A stretch of 64,000 bases of DNA. Origin: Azophilus sp965214305 (lineage in GTDB: Bacteria; Pseudomonadota; Gammaproteobacteria; Pseudomonadales; Azotimanducaceae). Location of the stretch: NCBI GenBank assembly GCA_965214305.1, contig OZ243949.1:2767196-2831195 (forward strand), in the 5' to 3' direction. Below are positions 16,654 through 24,747 of this stretch, in pieces (positions within the stretch are counted from its first letter, which is position 1; each line of letters begins with the position of its first letter). The position numbers and the translations under genes are program-made. Below the pieces are notes generated by a model. It worked only from the letters and a program-made list of their open reading frames with translations. It was not told where the DNA came from and made no database searches.

Positions 16654-16757
16654 GGCCTTGGGTAGTGTGTCGGTTTGAATTTTTCGACCTCGGGACGCCA
16701 CGGTTGGGGCTGTGCCCAAACCCGAGGCAATTCAAACTGATACACCACCGGCCTTGG
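16654..16757. repeat. 88-bp MITE (subfamily B) with 8-bp target duplication
   Basis: The element 16662-16749 starts GTAGTGTGTCGGTTTGAATT and ends with inverted CAATTCAAACTGATACACC. It is flanked by a perfect direct repeat GGCCTTGG (16654-16661 and 16750-16757). It is clearly homologous to 62698-62786. No ORF is present. It sits just upstream of the DNA glycosylase gene and probably carries or disrupts its promoter. Confidence 0.88.
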
Positions 16758-16775
16758 GGCCCTGGTTCCGTTTGG

Positions 16776-16855
16776 CCATGCTCCATTGACCTCGGCCCAA
16801 CGCGGGGCCGGTATCTGCGGTGGCGGAAATTGAAACTGAGCCACTATCCGGGGTT
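16776..16855. repeat. Partial MITE (subfamily A)
   Basis: The right part, with GGCGGAAATTGAAACTGAGC then CACTATC, and the preceding CGGCCCAACG, match the elements at 34007 (in reverse) and 48196. The left end is not recognisable and no target duplication is found. Its TAG ends the truncated ATPase frame at 16844. Confidence 0.65.
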
Positions 16856-17035
16856 ACGAGAGCCCGAATGCGTCTGCCCATAGGCGATCCAGAAACATTG
16901 CCCAGGGTAGGATGTCCACCCCGCCCAGGCGGCGCGGCGCGTGAGCGTTGATTTGCCGACTTGGCGCGGCCCCCACAGGAACGCCGACTGCCCAGCCGTA
17001 ATATCCAGTTGCAGGCTGCGATGGTAGCTACTCAT
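16844..17035 (-). pseudogene. Truncated AAA ATPase fragment with Walker A
   Basis: The frame MSSYHRSLQLDITAGQSAF, then LWGPRQVGKSTLTRR, is the N-terminus of an AAA/DUF4143-type ATPase with an intact Walker A (GPRQVGKST). It then loses homology and stops at a TAG inside the end of the repeat at 16776-16855. Full family members have several hundred residues, so this is a truncation, probably caused by repeat insertion and deletion. Confidence 0.6.
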
Positions 17036-17037
17036 TC

Positions 17038-17091
17038 GGAATGAACTCCGAAATAGTTAGACCAATTAGGAATGTAATCCGAAATGGTTAG
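17038..17091. repeat. Tandem 23-bp direct repeats upstream of the ATPase fragment
   Basis: GGAATGAACTCCGAAATAG (from 17038) and GGAATGTAATCCGAAATGG (from 17069), each followed by TTAG, are direct repeats spaced 31 bp apart. Their position before the start of the minus-strand ATPase fragment suggests old operator sites. Confidence 0.5.
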
Positions 17092-17162
17092 CCATTCAAC
17101 AGTGCTTCAGCACAGTGGTTGCCAACGTGCCAAGGCCACGACCCAACCCCGCATCAAGTTGC

Positions 17163-17178
17163 TATTGATATATCAATA
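17163..17178. promoter_or_regulatory. TATTGATATATCAATA palindrome, candidate operator
   Basis: This perfect 16-bp palindrome lies upstream of the plus-strand unit with the isochorismatase remnant and the two deacetylases. It is the longest and most symmetrical member of the TGATATATCA-like set in this cluster. Confidence 0.5.
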
Positions 17179-17226
17179 TGCTTTTATCGATGGCCCCGTT
17201 TTCATTCCGGTGCGCCTGTGCCCGTA

Positions 17227-17477
17227 ATGCAAACCTCCAGTCTGACGCCGCGTCAATATTGGCAAGAGGTTAAGTCCAACCCCAATCGGGCGCGCTTCGG
17301 CTCCGGGGAAAAGGCGGCCCTGATCAACATTGATTTGCAGCGGGCCTATACGGACATCGAGTGTTTTCCCACCGCCTCAAGTACGCCGATGTGGAACCCT
17401 TCGCGGCGGTGGCGGACTGGTTGGAGAACCATCCCGGTTGCCCGCCCATCCGACAGGCGCGCGGCCTCGGTTTCTGA
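17227..17477 (+). pseudogene. Isochorismatase-like cysteine hydrolase remnant, deleted and frameshifted
   Basis: From ATG 17227 the frame reads MQTSSLTPRQYWQEV, then RARFGSGEKAALINIDLQRAYTD. The latter is the N-terminal strand of N-carbamoylsarcosine-amidase/isochorismatase enzymes with the catalytic Asp. After about residue 45 the homology ends, and a different frame carries a coherent tail (RLKYADVEPFAAVADWLENH, then PGCPPIRQARGLGF, stop 17477). I infer an internal deletion that removed most of the hydrolase and joined it to another C-terminus. It lies at the head of the deacetylase operon. Confidence 0.6.
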
Positions 17478-17480
17478 GGA

Positions 17481-18431
17481 TTGACCGTGCGCGAGGATCC
17501 GGCGCTCTACGACTACCGGCCCTGGGACGAGCGTTTACCGATCCGCTGGCCGGGCGACGCCAAAGTCGCTTTTTGGGTGGCTCCCAATATCGAGTTTTAC
17601 GAACTGGTGCCGGTGCCCAACCCGCAACGTCGGGCCTGGCCGCGGCCGGTGCCGGATATCCAGGGTTACGGCACCCGGGATTACGGCAACCGGGTTGGCC
17701 ACATGCGCATGATGGAACTGCTGGACCGCTATGGTGTGCGCGGCTCCGTTAGCCTGTCGGTGGCGCTTTGTGAGCATCATCCGGAAATCATCGAGCTGTG
17801 CCGGGAGCGTAACTGGGAGTTCTTCAGCCACGGCATCTACAACACCCGATACGTCTACGGCATGGACGAGGCCCAGGAGCGCGCCATGATCGAAGACTCG
17901 GTGCGCAGCATCGCCAAGCACACGGGGCAGCGGTGCGCCGGTTACCTGGCACCCGCCCTGACCCACACCGAACGCACCCTGGATCTGTTCAGCGAAGCCG
18001 GCGGGCTCTACAGCTGCGATCTGTTTCACGATGATCAGCCAACGCCCGTCCGGGTGCGCTCCGGCCAGCCATTTGTGTCCGTGCCCTACTCGCTGGAACT
18101 CAACGACACCATTGTTTATGTCGTCAACCGCATTGAGCCGAGGCGCTACGGGGCGATGATTAAGCAGGCTTTTGACCGGTTGTATCGGGAAGGCGAACAG
18201 GGCGGCACGGTGATGTGCCTGCCCCTGCACGCCTACCAGGTGGCGCACCCGCATCGATTACGCGCATTCGAGGATGCCCTGGCGTACATCACCGGCCACC
18301 CGAACGTTTGGGTGACCACGGGGCGTGAAATCGCCGAGTATTTTTTGGCGCATTATCACGACCGGGCCTTGGCAATCCGGGGGAAGGGCGGTTTTGGGCC
18401 AGACGCGGGGGAGGGCGGCGATGGCGCTTGA
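17481..18431 (+). CDS. Polysaccharide-deacetylase-fold protein (PuuE/allantoinase-like)
   Basis: This 316-residue NodB-fold protein is close in style to the PuuE type that acts on ureides and cyclic amides rather than on chitin. The blocks are RDYGNRVGHMRMMELLDRYGVRGSVSLS, then EFFSHGIYNTRYVYGMDEAQERAMI, then GYLAPALTHTERTLDLFSEAGG. The C-terminal His motif is MCLPLHAYQVAHPHR. The TTG at 17481 or the GTG at 17487 can start it. It overlaps the second deacetylase by 11 bases, so the two may form a complex. Confidence 0.82.
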   Translation: MTVREDPALYDYRPWDERLPIRWPGDAKVAFWVAPNIEFYELVPVPNPQRRAWPRPVPDIQGYGTRDYGNRVGHMRMMELLDRYGVRGSVSLSVALCEHHPEIIELCRERNWEFFSHGIYNTRYVYGMDEAQERAMIEDSVRSIAKHTGQRCAGYLAPALTHTERTLDLFSEAGGLYSCDLFHDDQPTPVRVRSGQPFVSVPYSLELNDTIVYVVNRIEPRRYGAMIKQAFDRLYREGEQGGTVMCLPLHAYQVAHPHRLRAFEDALAYITGHPNVWVTTGREIAEYFLAHYHDRALAIRGKGGFGPDAGEGGDGA

Positions 18432-19350
18432 CCCGGCCTATCTGCAGTATCCGCACCGGCGCTACGGAATGGATCATGACCGTTACCCTTGGTCTTTGCT
18501 GTCTCAACGTGCGCCGGTCGCCTGGCCGAATGGGGCCCGGGTGGCCCTCTGGGTGAACCTGGCGGTGCAGTTTTTTCCGCTGAACCAGAGTGGCCGGCCA
18601 TTCGCGCCGCCGGGTGGCATGAGCACACCCTACCCGGATCTCCGCCACTATTCGCTGCGCGATTACGGCAACCGGGTGGGCTTATTTCGCTGCCTTGATG
18701 CGCTTGATGCGGCCGGTATTACACCGACCTTTGCGGTGAATGCGGCCATCGCCGAGCGTTACCCGGAACTGCTGGAGCGCCTGAACCGCCGCGACAACGA
18801 AATCTTGGCCAGCTCCTGGCACATGGACAGCCTGCATCACGGCGACTTGGCCATTGACGATGAACGAGACTTGATCGACCGTTCACTGGCAACCTTGAGC
18901 GCGGCCCTGGATAAACCGGTCACCGGCTGGCTGAGCCCGGCGCGCTCGCAAAGCCACAATACGCCGGACCTGCTCGCTGCGGCGGGCATCCGCTACATGG
19001 GCGATTGGATCAATGACGAACTGCCCTATCGCTTTGCTACCCGGCACGGCGAGTTGATCGCGCTGCCCCTGTCGCTGGAACTCGACGATCAGTTCATCAT
19101 CCAGAACAACCTGCATTCGGAATGGGAGTACGCCGACCAGGTGAAGGACGCTTGCGATTTCCTGCTGGCGGAGGCCGAGAGCACCGGGCAGGGGCGGCTA
19201 CTCGCCCTGTCCATCCACCCTTGGCTGATGGGTCAGCCGCATCGCATCGGTGCCTTGGAGTCGGTTTTGCAGCACCTTGCCGAGCAGACGGGCATCTGGT
19301 CCGCCGCCGCCTCCGACATCGTCGCGGCTTGGTCGGGGCAGGGCGCTTGA
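18421..19350 (+). CDS. Second polysaccharide-deacetylase-fold protein (PuuE-like)
   Basis: This 309-residue paralogue of the preceding gene keeps the same order of blocks: LRHYSLRDYGNRVGLFRCLDALDAAGI, then EILASSWHMDSLHHG, then GWLSPARSQSHNTPDLLAAAGI, then LLALSIHPWLMGQPHRI. It starts at ATG 18421 inside the end of the upstream gene, and its TGA overlaps the TTG of the CpeT-like gene. Two unequal PuuE-type proteins in series suggest a heteromeric C-N hydrolase. The substrate is unknown. Confidence 0.84.
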   Translation: MALDPAYLQYPHRRYGMDHDRYPWSLLSQRAPVAWPNGARVALWVNLAVQFFPLNQSGRPFAPPGGMSTPYPDLRHYSLRDYGNRVGLFRCLDALDAAGITPTFAVNAAIAERYPELLERLNRRDNEILASSWHMDSLHHGDLAIDDERDLIDRSLATLSAALDKPVTGWLSPARSQSHNTPDLLAAAGIRYMGDWINDELPYRFATRHGELIALPLSLELDDQFIIQNNLHSEWEYADQVKDACDFLLAEAESTGQGRLLALSIHPWLMGQPHRIGALESVLQHLAEQTGIWSAAASDIVAAWSGQGA

Positions 19351-20144
19351 GGCTGTTGTCATCATTATTGCGGCTGGCAACGATGCTGCTGCCTGTGGCC
19401 GCGCTTGCCGGTCAGGGCGAGGATTTGCTCGGTCTCCTTGAGGGCGAATTCAACAACCATGAGCAGGTCTGGCAGCAGCGTTTGGACGATGCAACCGCTG
19501 TTAAACGGCAGCATTGGCGCTTTGAGCGCACCGACAAGCTGAGCCTGGAACTGGCGTTGGCGCCCGGTCAGGTCGCCACGGCGCCAAACTGGGTGGTCGA
19601 ACTGCGGCCGGGAAGCCTCGATACCGGCATCGCTCCCATTGGCGGTGAGGACTCAAACTGCGTTTACCGCTGGCGGCCTGAGGGCGACGGCTTTGTCGGC
19701 GCGCCAACGACAGCCGCCACCTGCCCCGGTGCCTTGCCCGACTATTGGCGGGTGACCGCCACCCATCTCTTCAGCGGCAATGGTGCCGCGGGGGAGGCGG
19801 CGCTCCACCGGGCGCGCCGCGTTCAATACTACAGCGGTTGGGTCAGTATGCAGAGACGGCATATTGACGTGGATGCCGCCGCGGACGATTTCATCCTAAT
19901 GCGCAACCTGCGGATGCATGACGAGGGTTTCATCGTGCCGATTACCGATGCGGGCGAAGCGACCGGCTACGCCTTGGAACTGGCTCGGCTGACCTATCAA
20001 AATACCCGCGTCGCGGTGTTGAAAATCGGCATCATTGATGAAGCGACGGGGGACACCCTGAGTTATGCCTGGGGCGCACCCGGCACGGTACGAATCGGCA
20101 TCAATCTACGCTGGGTACAGGCCGGGTTGACGCGCGAGGACTAG
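19347..20144 (+). CDS. Exported CpeT/CpcT-like protein
   Basis: The 265-residue precursor has a signal peptide (MRLLSSLLRLATMLLPVAALAG). The mature part opens EDLLGLLEGEFNNHEQVWQQR, which is typical of the CpcT/CpeT family (calycin-like; in cyanobacteria these attach bilins to phycobiliproteins). Here there are no phycobiliproteins, so the exported protein may bind a hydrophobic or tetrapyrrole-like ligand in the periplasm. It starts at a TTG overlapping the previous stop (TTGA); an ATG at 19383 would spoil the signal peptide. Confidence 0.72.
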   Translation: MRLLSSLLRLATMLLPVAALAGQGEDLLGLLEGEFNNHEQVWQQRLDDATAVKRQHWRFERTDKLSLELALAPGQVATAPNWVVELRPGSLDTGIAPIGGEDSNCVYRWRPEGDGFVGAPTTAATCPGALPDYWRVTATHLFSGNGAAGEAALHRARRVQYYSGWVSMQRRHIDVDAAADDFILMRNLRMHDEGFIVPITDAGEATGYALELARLTYQNTRVAVLKIGIIDEATGDTLSYAWGAPGTVRIGINLRWVQAGLTRED

Positions 20145-20358
20145 CCTGGCGTCTCGCCAAGCGTCACAGGTCGCATCAGAGCGATGGCCGCCCCTCGCCG
20201 GGAACCAGGGCGCGAATGCCGATGCGGCACATGACGTTTGACAAGGAACCGGGGGGCCCGCGCCCTGCATCTCACCAACTTCCCGCCGCGGACGCCGATG
20301 GCTGTGGTCTCCGGTCTACATGGAGCGGGATTTTAAGGTGGACCGCTTGACAGCGAGA

Positions 20359-20483
20359 GTGCCTGTGGGGTTTCCCTTGGGCTTCCCTTGCCGCGCCGGG
20401 CGCCTGCTTCCTGCTTATGCGAAAGGGTATGAAGTGAGCTTAACGGCGCGGCAAGGGAAGCCCAAGGGAAACCCCACAGGCAC
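20359..20483. repeat. Perfect 40-bp-arm hairpin element
   Basis: Positions 20359-20398 and 20444-20483 are perfect inverted repeats of 40 bp, beginning GTGCCTGTGGGGTTTCCCTT. The 45-base loop read on the minus strand (TTAAGCTCACTTCATACCC, then GCATAAGCAGGAAGCAGG) matches the loops at 53690 and 7885. It lies between the convergent CpeT-like and DUF1838 genes and could stop transcription from both sides. The rest of the 385-bp gap (20145-20529) shows nothing else recognisable. Confidence 0.88.
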
Positions 20484-20529
20484 GGCCTTTCCCGAAATCA
20501 GGGGAGTCCCCGTGCTTTCTGGCGCATTC

Positions 20530-21423
20530 CTATTCGCCGCGTTTCGGTGCCTCTTCCTCGCCTTCGGCGACACGCTGATAGTACATCCAGCTGGTGACGT
20601 TCTTGCGTGTATCGTCCAACGGCGGCGGGTTCCTGTATTCGGGATAGTGCTTTTCAATCTCTTCCTTCATGCGTTCCGGCAAGGCATCCCAAGACGATAG
20701 CGCCAGACCGGCGGTGTGCATGTAGATTAGCCCTTCGCGCCCCTGCATTTTCATCCACGGCAGCCAGTCGGAGACGCGCGCCCAGCCAACCTGTCTGGCC
20801 ACATGCGTGGTTTTCGCATCCAGAAGACCGTCGGCGTCGCCGAAGAAATTGAACATTTCGGTGGCGTGATAGGTGCCGCCGATTTCCTTCTGATAGGCGG
20901 ATGCGAGCGGATTTGAATAAAAGAGGGGTACGGTGATGTTCATGCGCCATTGCCCCTCCGTCAGCATGCCGCCCCATTGGAAAGGGGTGCCATCGCGATT
21001 CCTCTCATAAGCCGAGTGATTGACCGGATCATTGGCCACATGCAATACGTCGACCGTCTCGCCGGTCCAGGGGTTGTTCCAGCGGGTCAGCGCCTCGCCG
21101 CTTGTCGCGTCTCGGTAGATCAAGAGTTCACGCGACACCATGCGATAGCCGGTGCCGCGCTCGGGGTGAGTATCGGCGCCGCAAGCGCGCACATTCATGC
21201 CTTCAACACCGAACAGCAGCCGGTCACGCTCCCCTTGACGCCGCGAATAAGCATGGCCATGCCACCAAAAGGTGGTGGGCTCGCCGTCCAGCGTTGAGCA
21301 GAGCGCCTTGCGTTGTATGGCCAGGCCATCCAGCGGGTCGTTCGGGTCGAGCCGCTCCGCCGCCAAACCGCCGCTGGCAAGCAGGCCCGCCAAGAGCGTC
21401 AAGAATTTGATTTTCGAATGCAT
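20530..21423 (-). CDS. Exported DUF1838 family protein
   Basis: The 297-residue precursor has a signal peptide (MHSKIKFLTLLAGLLASGGLAA). The mature part has the DUF1838 look: DPNDPLDGLAIQRKALCSTLDGEPTTFWWHG, then YRDATSGEALTRWNNPWTGETVDVLHVANDPVNH. The family is of unknown function and is often found next to oxidoreductases in marine proteobacteria. ATG 21423 has AGGA upstream. It is cotranscribed behind the amine oxidase gene (22-bp gap), and both products should act outside the cytoplasm. Confidence 0.82.
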   Translation of the reverse strand: MHSKIKFLTLLAGLLASGGLAAERLDPNDPLDGLAIQRKALCSTLDGEPTTFWWHGHAYSRRQGERDRLLFGVEGMNVRACGADTHPERGTGYRMVSRELLIYRDATSGEALTRWNNPWTGETVDVLHVANDPVNHSAYERNRDGTPFQWGGMLTEGQWRMNITVPLFYSNPLASAYQKEIGGTYHATEMFNFFGDADGLLDAKTTHVARQVGWARVSDWLPWMKMQGREGLIYMHTAGLALSSWDALPERMKEEIEKHYPEYRNPPPLDDTRKNVTSWMYYQRVAEGEEEAPKRGE

Positions 21424-21445
21424 GGCTATTTCCTGGTTGAGTGTG

Positions 21446-22915
21446 TCAGCTACCCAGAATTTTTTCGGCGGCGCGCTCACCGGAGCGCACCGCGCCTTCC
21501 ATACCGGGTGCGTCCAAGGCCATGTGCTCGCCGGCAAATTGCAAGCGCTGCACTGGGTCTTGCAAGGCGCTTCGATAGGCGGCCACCTTACCCGGTGGCC
21601 AGGCCGTGTAGCCGCCCAGCGCGAAGGGGTCCGTGCCCCAGCTGTGGCGAAAACGCACGGCGAGGTGGCGTCCTTGGGCGGCGGGGCGCATTTTTCGGAT
21701 GGCGTCCAGCGCCAGAGTTTCGAACGCTTTGTCGTTCAGGCCATCGATGGCGTCCGTGCCATCGCCGTTCACAAACACCTTCAGGCCAACAATTTTGCCG
21801 CTCGCCCGGTCTGTGCGCGGGAAGATCCGTTCAAGCGGGCTGTCCGTCCACATGTTCGGGGGCAGGTCGTCGTCCTCCCAAAAGGGTTCGGCATCAATTA
21901 GGGCGATTGTCGCCTTGGTGTATGCAAGCGCGGCAATGGCGTTACGCTGCCGCCGCGACAGCGGCGCCTTGATACGCAGGTTGCGCAGGCAGGGCACGGG
22001 CAGGGTGCAGATGCACTGCGAGGCCTGTAACGACTCACCCGAATCCAATAGGACGCGCACGCCGCCGCTGTCCACTTCGATAGCCGTTACCCGCGCATCC
22101 AGGCGCAACGCATCGGCACCGAGCGTGGCGGCCATCGCCTCGGGTAAGGCCCGGGTGCCTGCGGACAACCGACCAACGCCGGTCTCTTTTTGAAACAAGA
22201 GCACCGAACGCCAGGGGACGAGCGCGCTCATGTGGTCGCTGTGGTTGTGCGTTCCGGAGATGTTTGCGAGGCGCATGGCGGCGGCGGACGCACCCCGTGC
22301 CCGCAAGGCCTCGGTAATCGAGATATCAATAGCTGCGGATTCGGGTGCGTCCCAGGCCTCGGCGCTCTTCAGGGGTACCTCTTGGCGCAGATAATGTTGC
22401 CCGATGCGATTGGGGGGTATTTGCCGTTCCGGGCCGGAAAGGGGGTTCACCGCGGCATCCGCCCAATCCGACGCATCCAGGGTGACACCGCCAATATGCA
22501 GGGTCAGCCCGCGCGGGAATTGCGATGGTTCGATGGCGAGACCGAATGTTTGCGCCCAGTGCCGCAGGCGCTTGTAGGAATTGCCGATTTCGACCGCGCC
22601 CACTTCGGGCTTATCCGGTAACGCATCCTGGGTATGGACGCGCCCGCCAACACGATGACGCGCTTCAAGCACGACCACTTTGGCGCCAGCCTGCCGTAGG
22701 GTGAGCGCTGCGGAGAGGCCCGCAAGACCCGCCCCGAGCACCAGCACGTCGGCTGTTTGCGCTTTTGCCAAGCGCGGCACGGCCAGCCCGGCAACAAGCC
22801 CCGTCGCGAAACGCCTGCGCGACAAACGCAGCCCGGGCGCCGCGGATGCTTCACAATTCGTCGCCGGGGTCACAATTGATGGACCGTTCGTGTGCGCATC
22901 AAAACCAGTCACCAC
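21446..22915 (-). CDS. Tat-exported flavin monoamine oxidase family protein
   Basis: This 489-residue FAD amine oxidase has a twin-arginine signal (LSRRRFATGLVAGLAVP, residues about 31-50) and the Rossmann motif VLVLGAGLAGLSAALTLRQAG with RVGGRVHT following. The C-terminal FAD block is WPPGKVAAYRSALQDPVQRLQFAGEH, ending MEGAVRSGERAAEKIL. It should oxidise an amine in the periplasm. The start is the first of two GTG codons at 22915, directly after an in-frame stop. A TGATATATCA-like site lies 10-30 bp upstream. Confidence 0.88.
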   Translation of the reverse strand: MVTGFDAHTNGPSIVTPATNCEASAAPGLRLSRRRFATGLVAGLAVPRLAKAQTADVLVLGAGLAGLSAALTLRQAGAKVVVLEARHRVGGRVHTQDALPDKPEVGAVEIGNSYKRLRHWAQTFGLAIEPSQFPRGLTLHIGGVTLDASDWADAAVNPLSGPERQIPPNRIGQHYLRQEVPLKSAEAWDAPESAAIDISITEALRARGASAAAMRLANISGTHNHSDHMSALVPWRSVLLFQKETGVGRLSAGTRALPEAMAATLGADALRLDARVTAIEVDSGGVRVLLDSGESLQASQCICTLPVPCLRNLRIKAPLSRRQRNAIAALAYTKATIALIDAEPFWEDDDLPPNMWTDSPLERIFPRTDRASGKIVGLKVFVNGDGTDAIDGLNDKAFETLALDAIRKMRPAAQGRHLAVRFRHSWGTDPFALGGYTAWPPGKVAAYRSALQDPVQRLQFAGEHMALDAPGMEGAVRSGERAAEKILGS

Positions 22916-22924
22916 CTACGATAG

Positions 22925-22946
22925 ATATATTGATACATCATTAGTA
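22925..22946. promoter_or_regulatory. Candidate operator before the amine oxidase gene
   Basis: ATATTGATACATCATTAG contains a slightly imperfect version of the TATTGATATATCAATA palindrome at 17163. It overlaps the likely promoter of the minus-strand amine oxidase/DUF1838 unit and faces the plus-strand gene at 23062. Confidence 0.4.
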
Positions 22947-22995
22947 CAATGTGCAAGCATCGGCTTGGATTTTCTGCGTTTCGGATGCCGGGAGC

Positions 22996-23033
22996 CTTCC
23001 GAACATCGAAAAATTAAAATCGCAACACTATCC
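22996..23033. repeat. Remnant of the 89-bp element family (subfamily B)
   Basis: ATCGAAAAATTAAAATCGC, then AACACTATCC, resembles the inverted left end of the element at 62698 (GTCGAAAAATTCAAACTGC, then GACACTACCC). The other end is not seen. Confidence 0.35.
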
Positions 23034-23061
23034 CAATATTTTTATTGTGCAGGAGTAGGTC

Positions 23062-23514
23062 ATGGCGGACGATATCCGAACCGGTATGCCGGTGTTGGCA
23101 CGGCACGAGGGTGAATGGCGTGGCGAGTACATACAGATCGCCCCGGACGGTATTATCACCGACCGCCATGCCTCGCATCTGATTTGTACGTTTCCCGAGT
23201 CCGGCGAGCACGATTATGTGCAAACCAACATTTACACTTGGAGCGATGGCCGGCGCGAAGAACTGGGCTTCCCCGCCAAGTACAAAGCTGGCCGCATTCA
23301 ATGGGACAACGAGCGCATCGTCGGTTCCGCATGGGAGGTCGATGAACGCACCATCATGCTCAATTGGTCACGCAAAGATATACCGGACAGCTACCTGTAC
23401 GAGATGATCCAAATCAACGAGGGCAGCGACAAGCGGGCACGTACCTGGCATTGGTTCGTCGGGGATGAACTGATTCGACGCACCTGCATCAAGGAAACGA
23501 GAATCGCCGGCTAG
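23062..23514 (+). CDS. Small lipocalin/calycin-like protein (DUF3598-like)
   Basis: This 150-residue cytoplasmic protein has no signal peptide. Repeated beta-strand patterns (HEGEWRGEYIQIAPDG, DYVQTNIYTWSDGRREE, GRIQWDNERIVGSAWEVDERTIMLNWSR, YLYEMIQINEG) recall the DUF3598/lipocalin-like calycins. I recall this rather than having verified it. A strong GGAGTAGGTC ribosome site precedes ATG 23062. With the CpeT-like protein it is the second possible ligand-binding calycin of the cluster. Its TAG stop lies in a CTAG that opens a short remnant of the 159-bp repeat (GAGCCTCTGGCC). Confidence 0.6.
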   Translation: MADDIRTGMPVLARHEGEWRGEYIQIAPDGIITDRHASHLICTFPESGEHDYVQTNIYTWSDGRREELGFPAKYKAGRIQWDNERIVGSAWEVDERTIMLNWSRKDIPDSYLYEMIQINEGSDKRARTWHWFVGDELIRRTCIKETRIAG

Positions 23515-23526
23515 GAGCCTCTGGCC
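23511..23526. repeat. End remnant of the 159-bp MITE family
   Basis: CTAGGAGCCTCTGGCC copies the left end of the element at 24581 (CTAGGAGCCTCTGCC). It directly overlaps the stop of the lipocalin-like gene and leads into the lipA leader. Confidence 0.5.
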
Positions 23527-23550
23527 CGTCTATTCTCAGCAAGGCTCACG

Positions 23551-24552
23551 ATGGCAGTCTCCAAGACAATCGGAGCGGCAAAGAGCGGCGAGAAATTTCG
23601 TACGCCCCAAGGTTTTTGGGCGATCAAGGACGGCGTCAAAAACCAGGGGAGCGGCGCATTGGCGGCAGGCCGCAAACCGCCTTGGCTGCGCGTCAAACTG
23701 GGCGGCGGCGAGCGCTTCGAGGCGGTTCGCCAAACCGTTCGCAAGCATCGCTTGGCAACCGTTTGCGAGGAATCGCACTGCCCCAACCTGGGCGAATGTT
23801 GGGATAACGGCACGGCGACGCTGATGTTGATGGGCAGCGTCTGTACCCGCGCCTGCCGCTTCTGCGCCGTCGATACGGGCAATCCCAACGGCTGGCTTGA
23901 TGCCGATGAGCCGCGCTCCGCCGCCCAGTCGGTGCGCTTGATGAACTTGCGTTATGTGGTGCTTACCTCGGTGGATCGGGACGATTTGTCCGATGGCGGC
24001 GCCGCCCACTACGCAGCCTGTGTGCGGGCCATCAAGGCGGTCAATCCGCAAACGGCGGTGGAGGCGCTGACGCCCGATTTCGCGGGCAACCTCGGTGCCG
24101 TCGAGACGGTGGCGGACTCGGGGGTCGATGTCTTTGCACAGAACATTGAAACCGTGCGCCGTCTTACCCATCCCGTGCGCGACCCGCGGGCGGGCTATCA
24201 GCAAACCCTGGCTGTCTTGGCGCACGCCAAGCGGCACCGCAACGATTTGCTCACGAAATCAAGCCTCATGCTCGGCCTTGGGGAAACCGCCGACGAAATC
24301 GCGGCGACCATGGGCGACTTGCGTGCGCACCGGGTTGATCTACTAACGCTCGGGCAGTATCTGCGACCCACGGTCAATCATCTGCCCGTTGCACGCTGGG
24401 TGCATCCGGAAGAATTTGAGGAGTATCGGCAACTCGGCTTGTCGCTCGGCTTTCTGGAAGTGGCGTCCGGCCCGTTGGTGCGCTCTAGCTATCGGGCAGA
24501 CCGCATTCTCGAAGGCAACAACCTCGGTCAGGTACCGATTCGCATGGTTTGA
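23551..24552 (+). CDS. lipA: Lipoyl synthase
   Basis: This 333-residue radical-SAM enzyme inserts two sulfurs into octanoyl groups on lipoyl domains. The auxiliary cluster cysteines are in TVCEESHCPNLGECW (near residue 72), the SAM cluster motif is CTRACRFCAV (near residue 97), and the conserved Ser-containing end is GPLVRSSYRAD. Length and order are those of classical LipA. LipB is not in the window. ATG 23551 follows a weak ribosome site. A full MITE (24581) lies directly downstream and separates it from the convergent ABC gene. Confidence 0.97.
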   Translation: MAVSKTIGAAKSGEKFRTPQGFWAIKDGVKNQGSGALAAGRKPPWLRVKLGGGERFEAVRQTVRKHRLATVCEESHCPNLGECWDNGTATLMLMGSVCTRACRFCAVDTGNPNGWLDADEPRSAAQSVRLMNLRYVVLTSVDRDDLSDGGAAHYAACVRAIKAVNPQTAVEALTPDFAGNLGAVETVADSGVDVFAQNIETVRRLTHPVRDPRAGYQQTLAVLAHAKRHRNDLLTKSSLMLGLGETADEIAATMGDLRAHRVDLLTLGQYLRPTVNHLPVARWVHPEEFEEYRQLGLSLGFLEVASGPLVRSSYRADRILEGNNLGQVPIRMV

Positions 24553-24580
24553 CGATAGCGGCCGTCCCGGGCAGGGGCGC

Positions 24581-24747
24581 CTAGGAGCCTCTGCCTGCGG
24601 AAGTCGCGAAAGCGAAAATTCGCTATCGCCGTCCCGTCGGCCGGTCGATTGAGGCGAATATCATGCCATATGCAACGAAATCGAGCGGTCGACGGGGCGG
24701 ATGAGAGCGGATTTGCAGCCGCGAATTCCGCGGGCAGAGGCTCCTAG
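24581..24747. repeat. 159-bp MITE-like element, CTAG-flanked
   Basis: The body 24585-24743 has 18-bp inverted ends (GAGCCTCTGCCTGCGGAA and its near-complement) and is flanked by CTAG on both sides. Its length equals that of the copy at 4027-4185, and the internal blocks are shared. It lies between the convergent lipA and ABC genes, and its right CTAG gives the ABC gene its stop codon (complement of 24744-24746). Confidence 0.9.

Noticed and set aside
16588..16719. N-terminal extension of the DNA glycosylase frame
   Set aside because: Most of these codons are translated repeat sequence (16662-16749); homology to the glycosylase family begins later.
17119..17226. Upstream extension of the isochorismatase remnant
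   Set aside because: The frame is open from 17119 but covers the TATTGATATATCAATA palindrome and has no homology; the family start fits ATG 17227.
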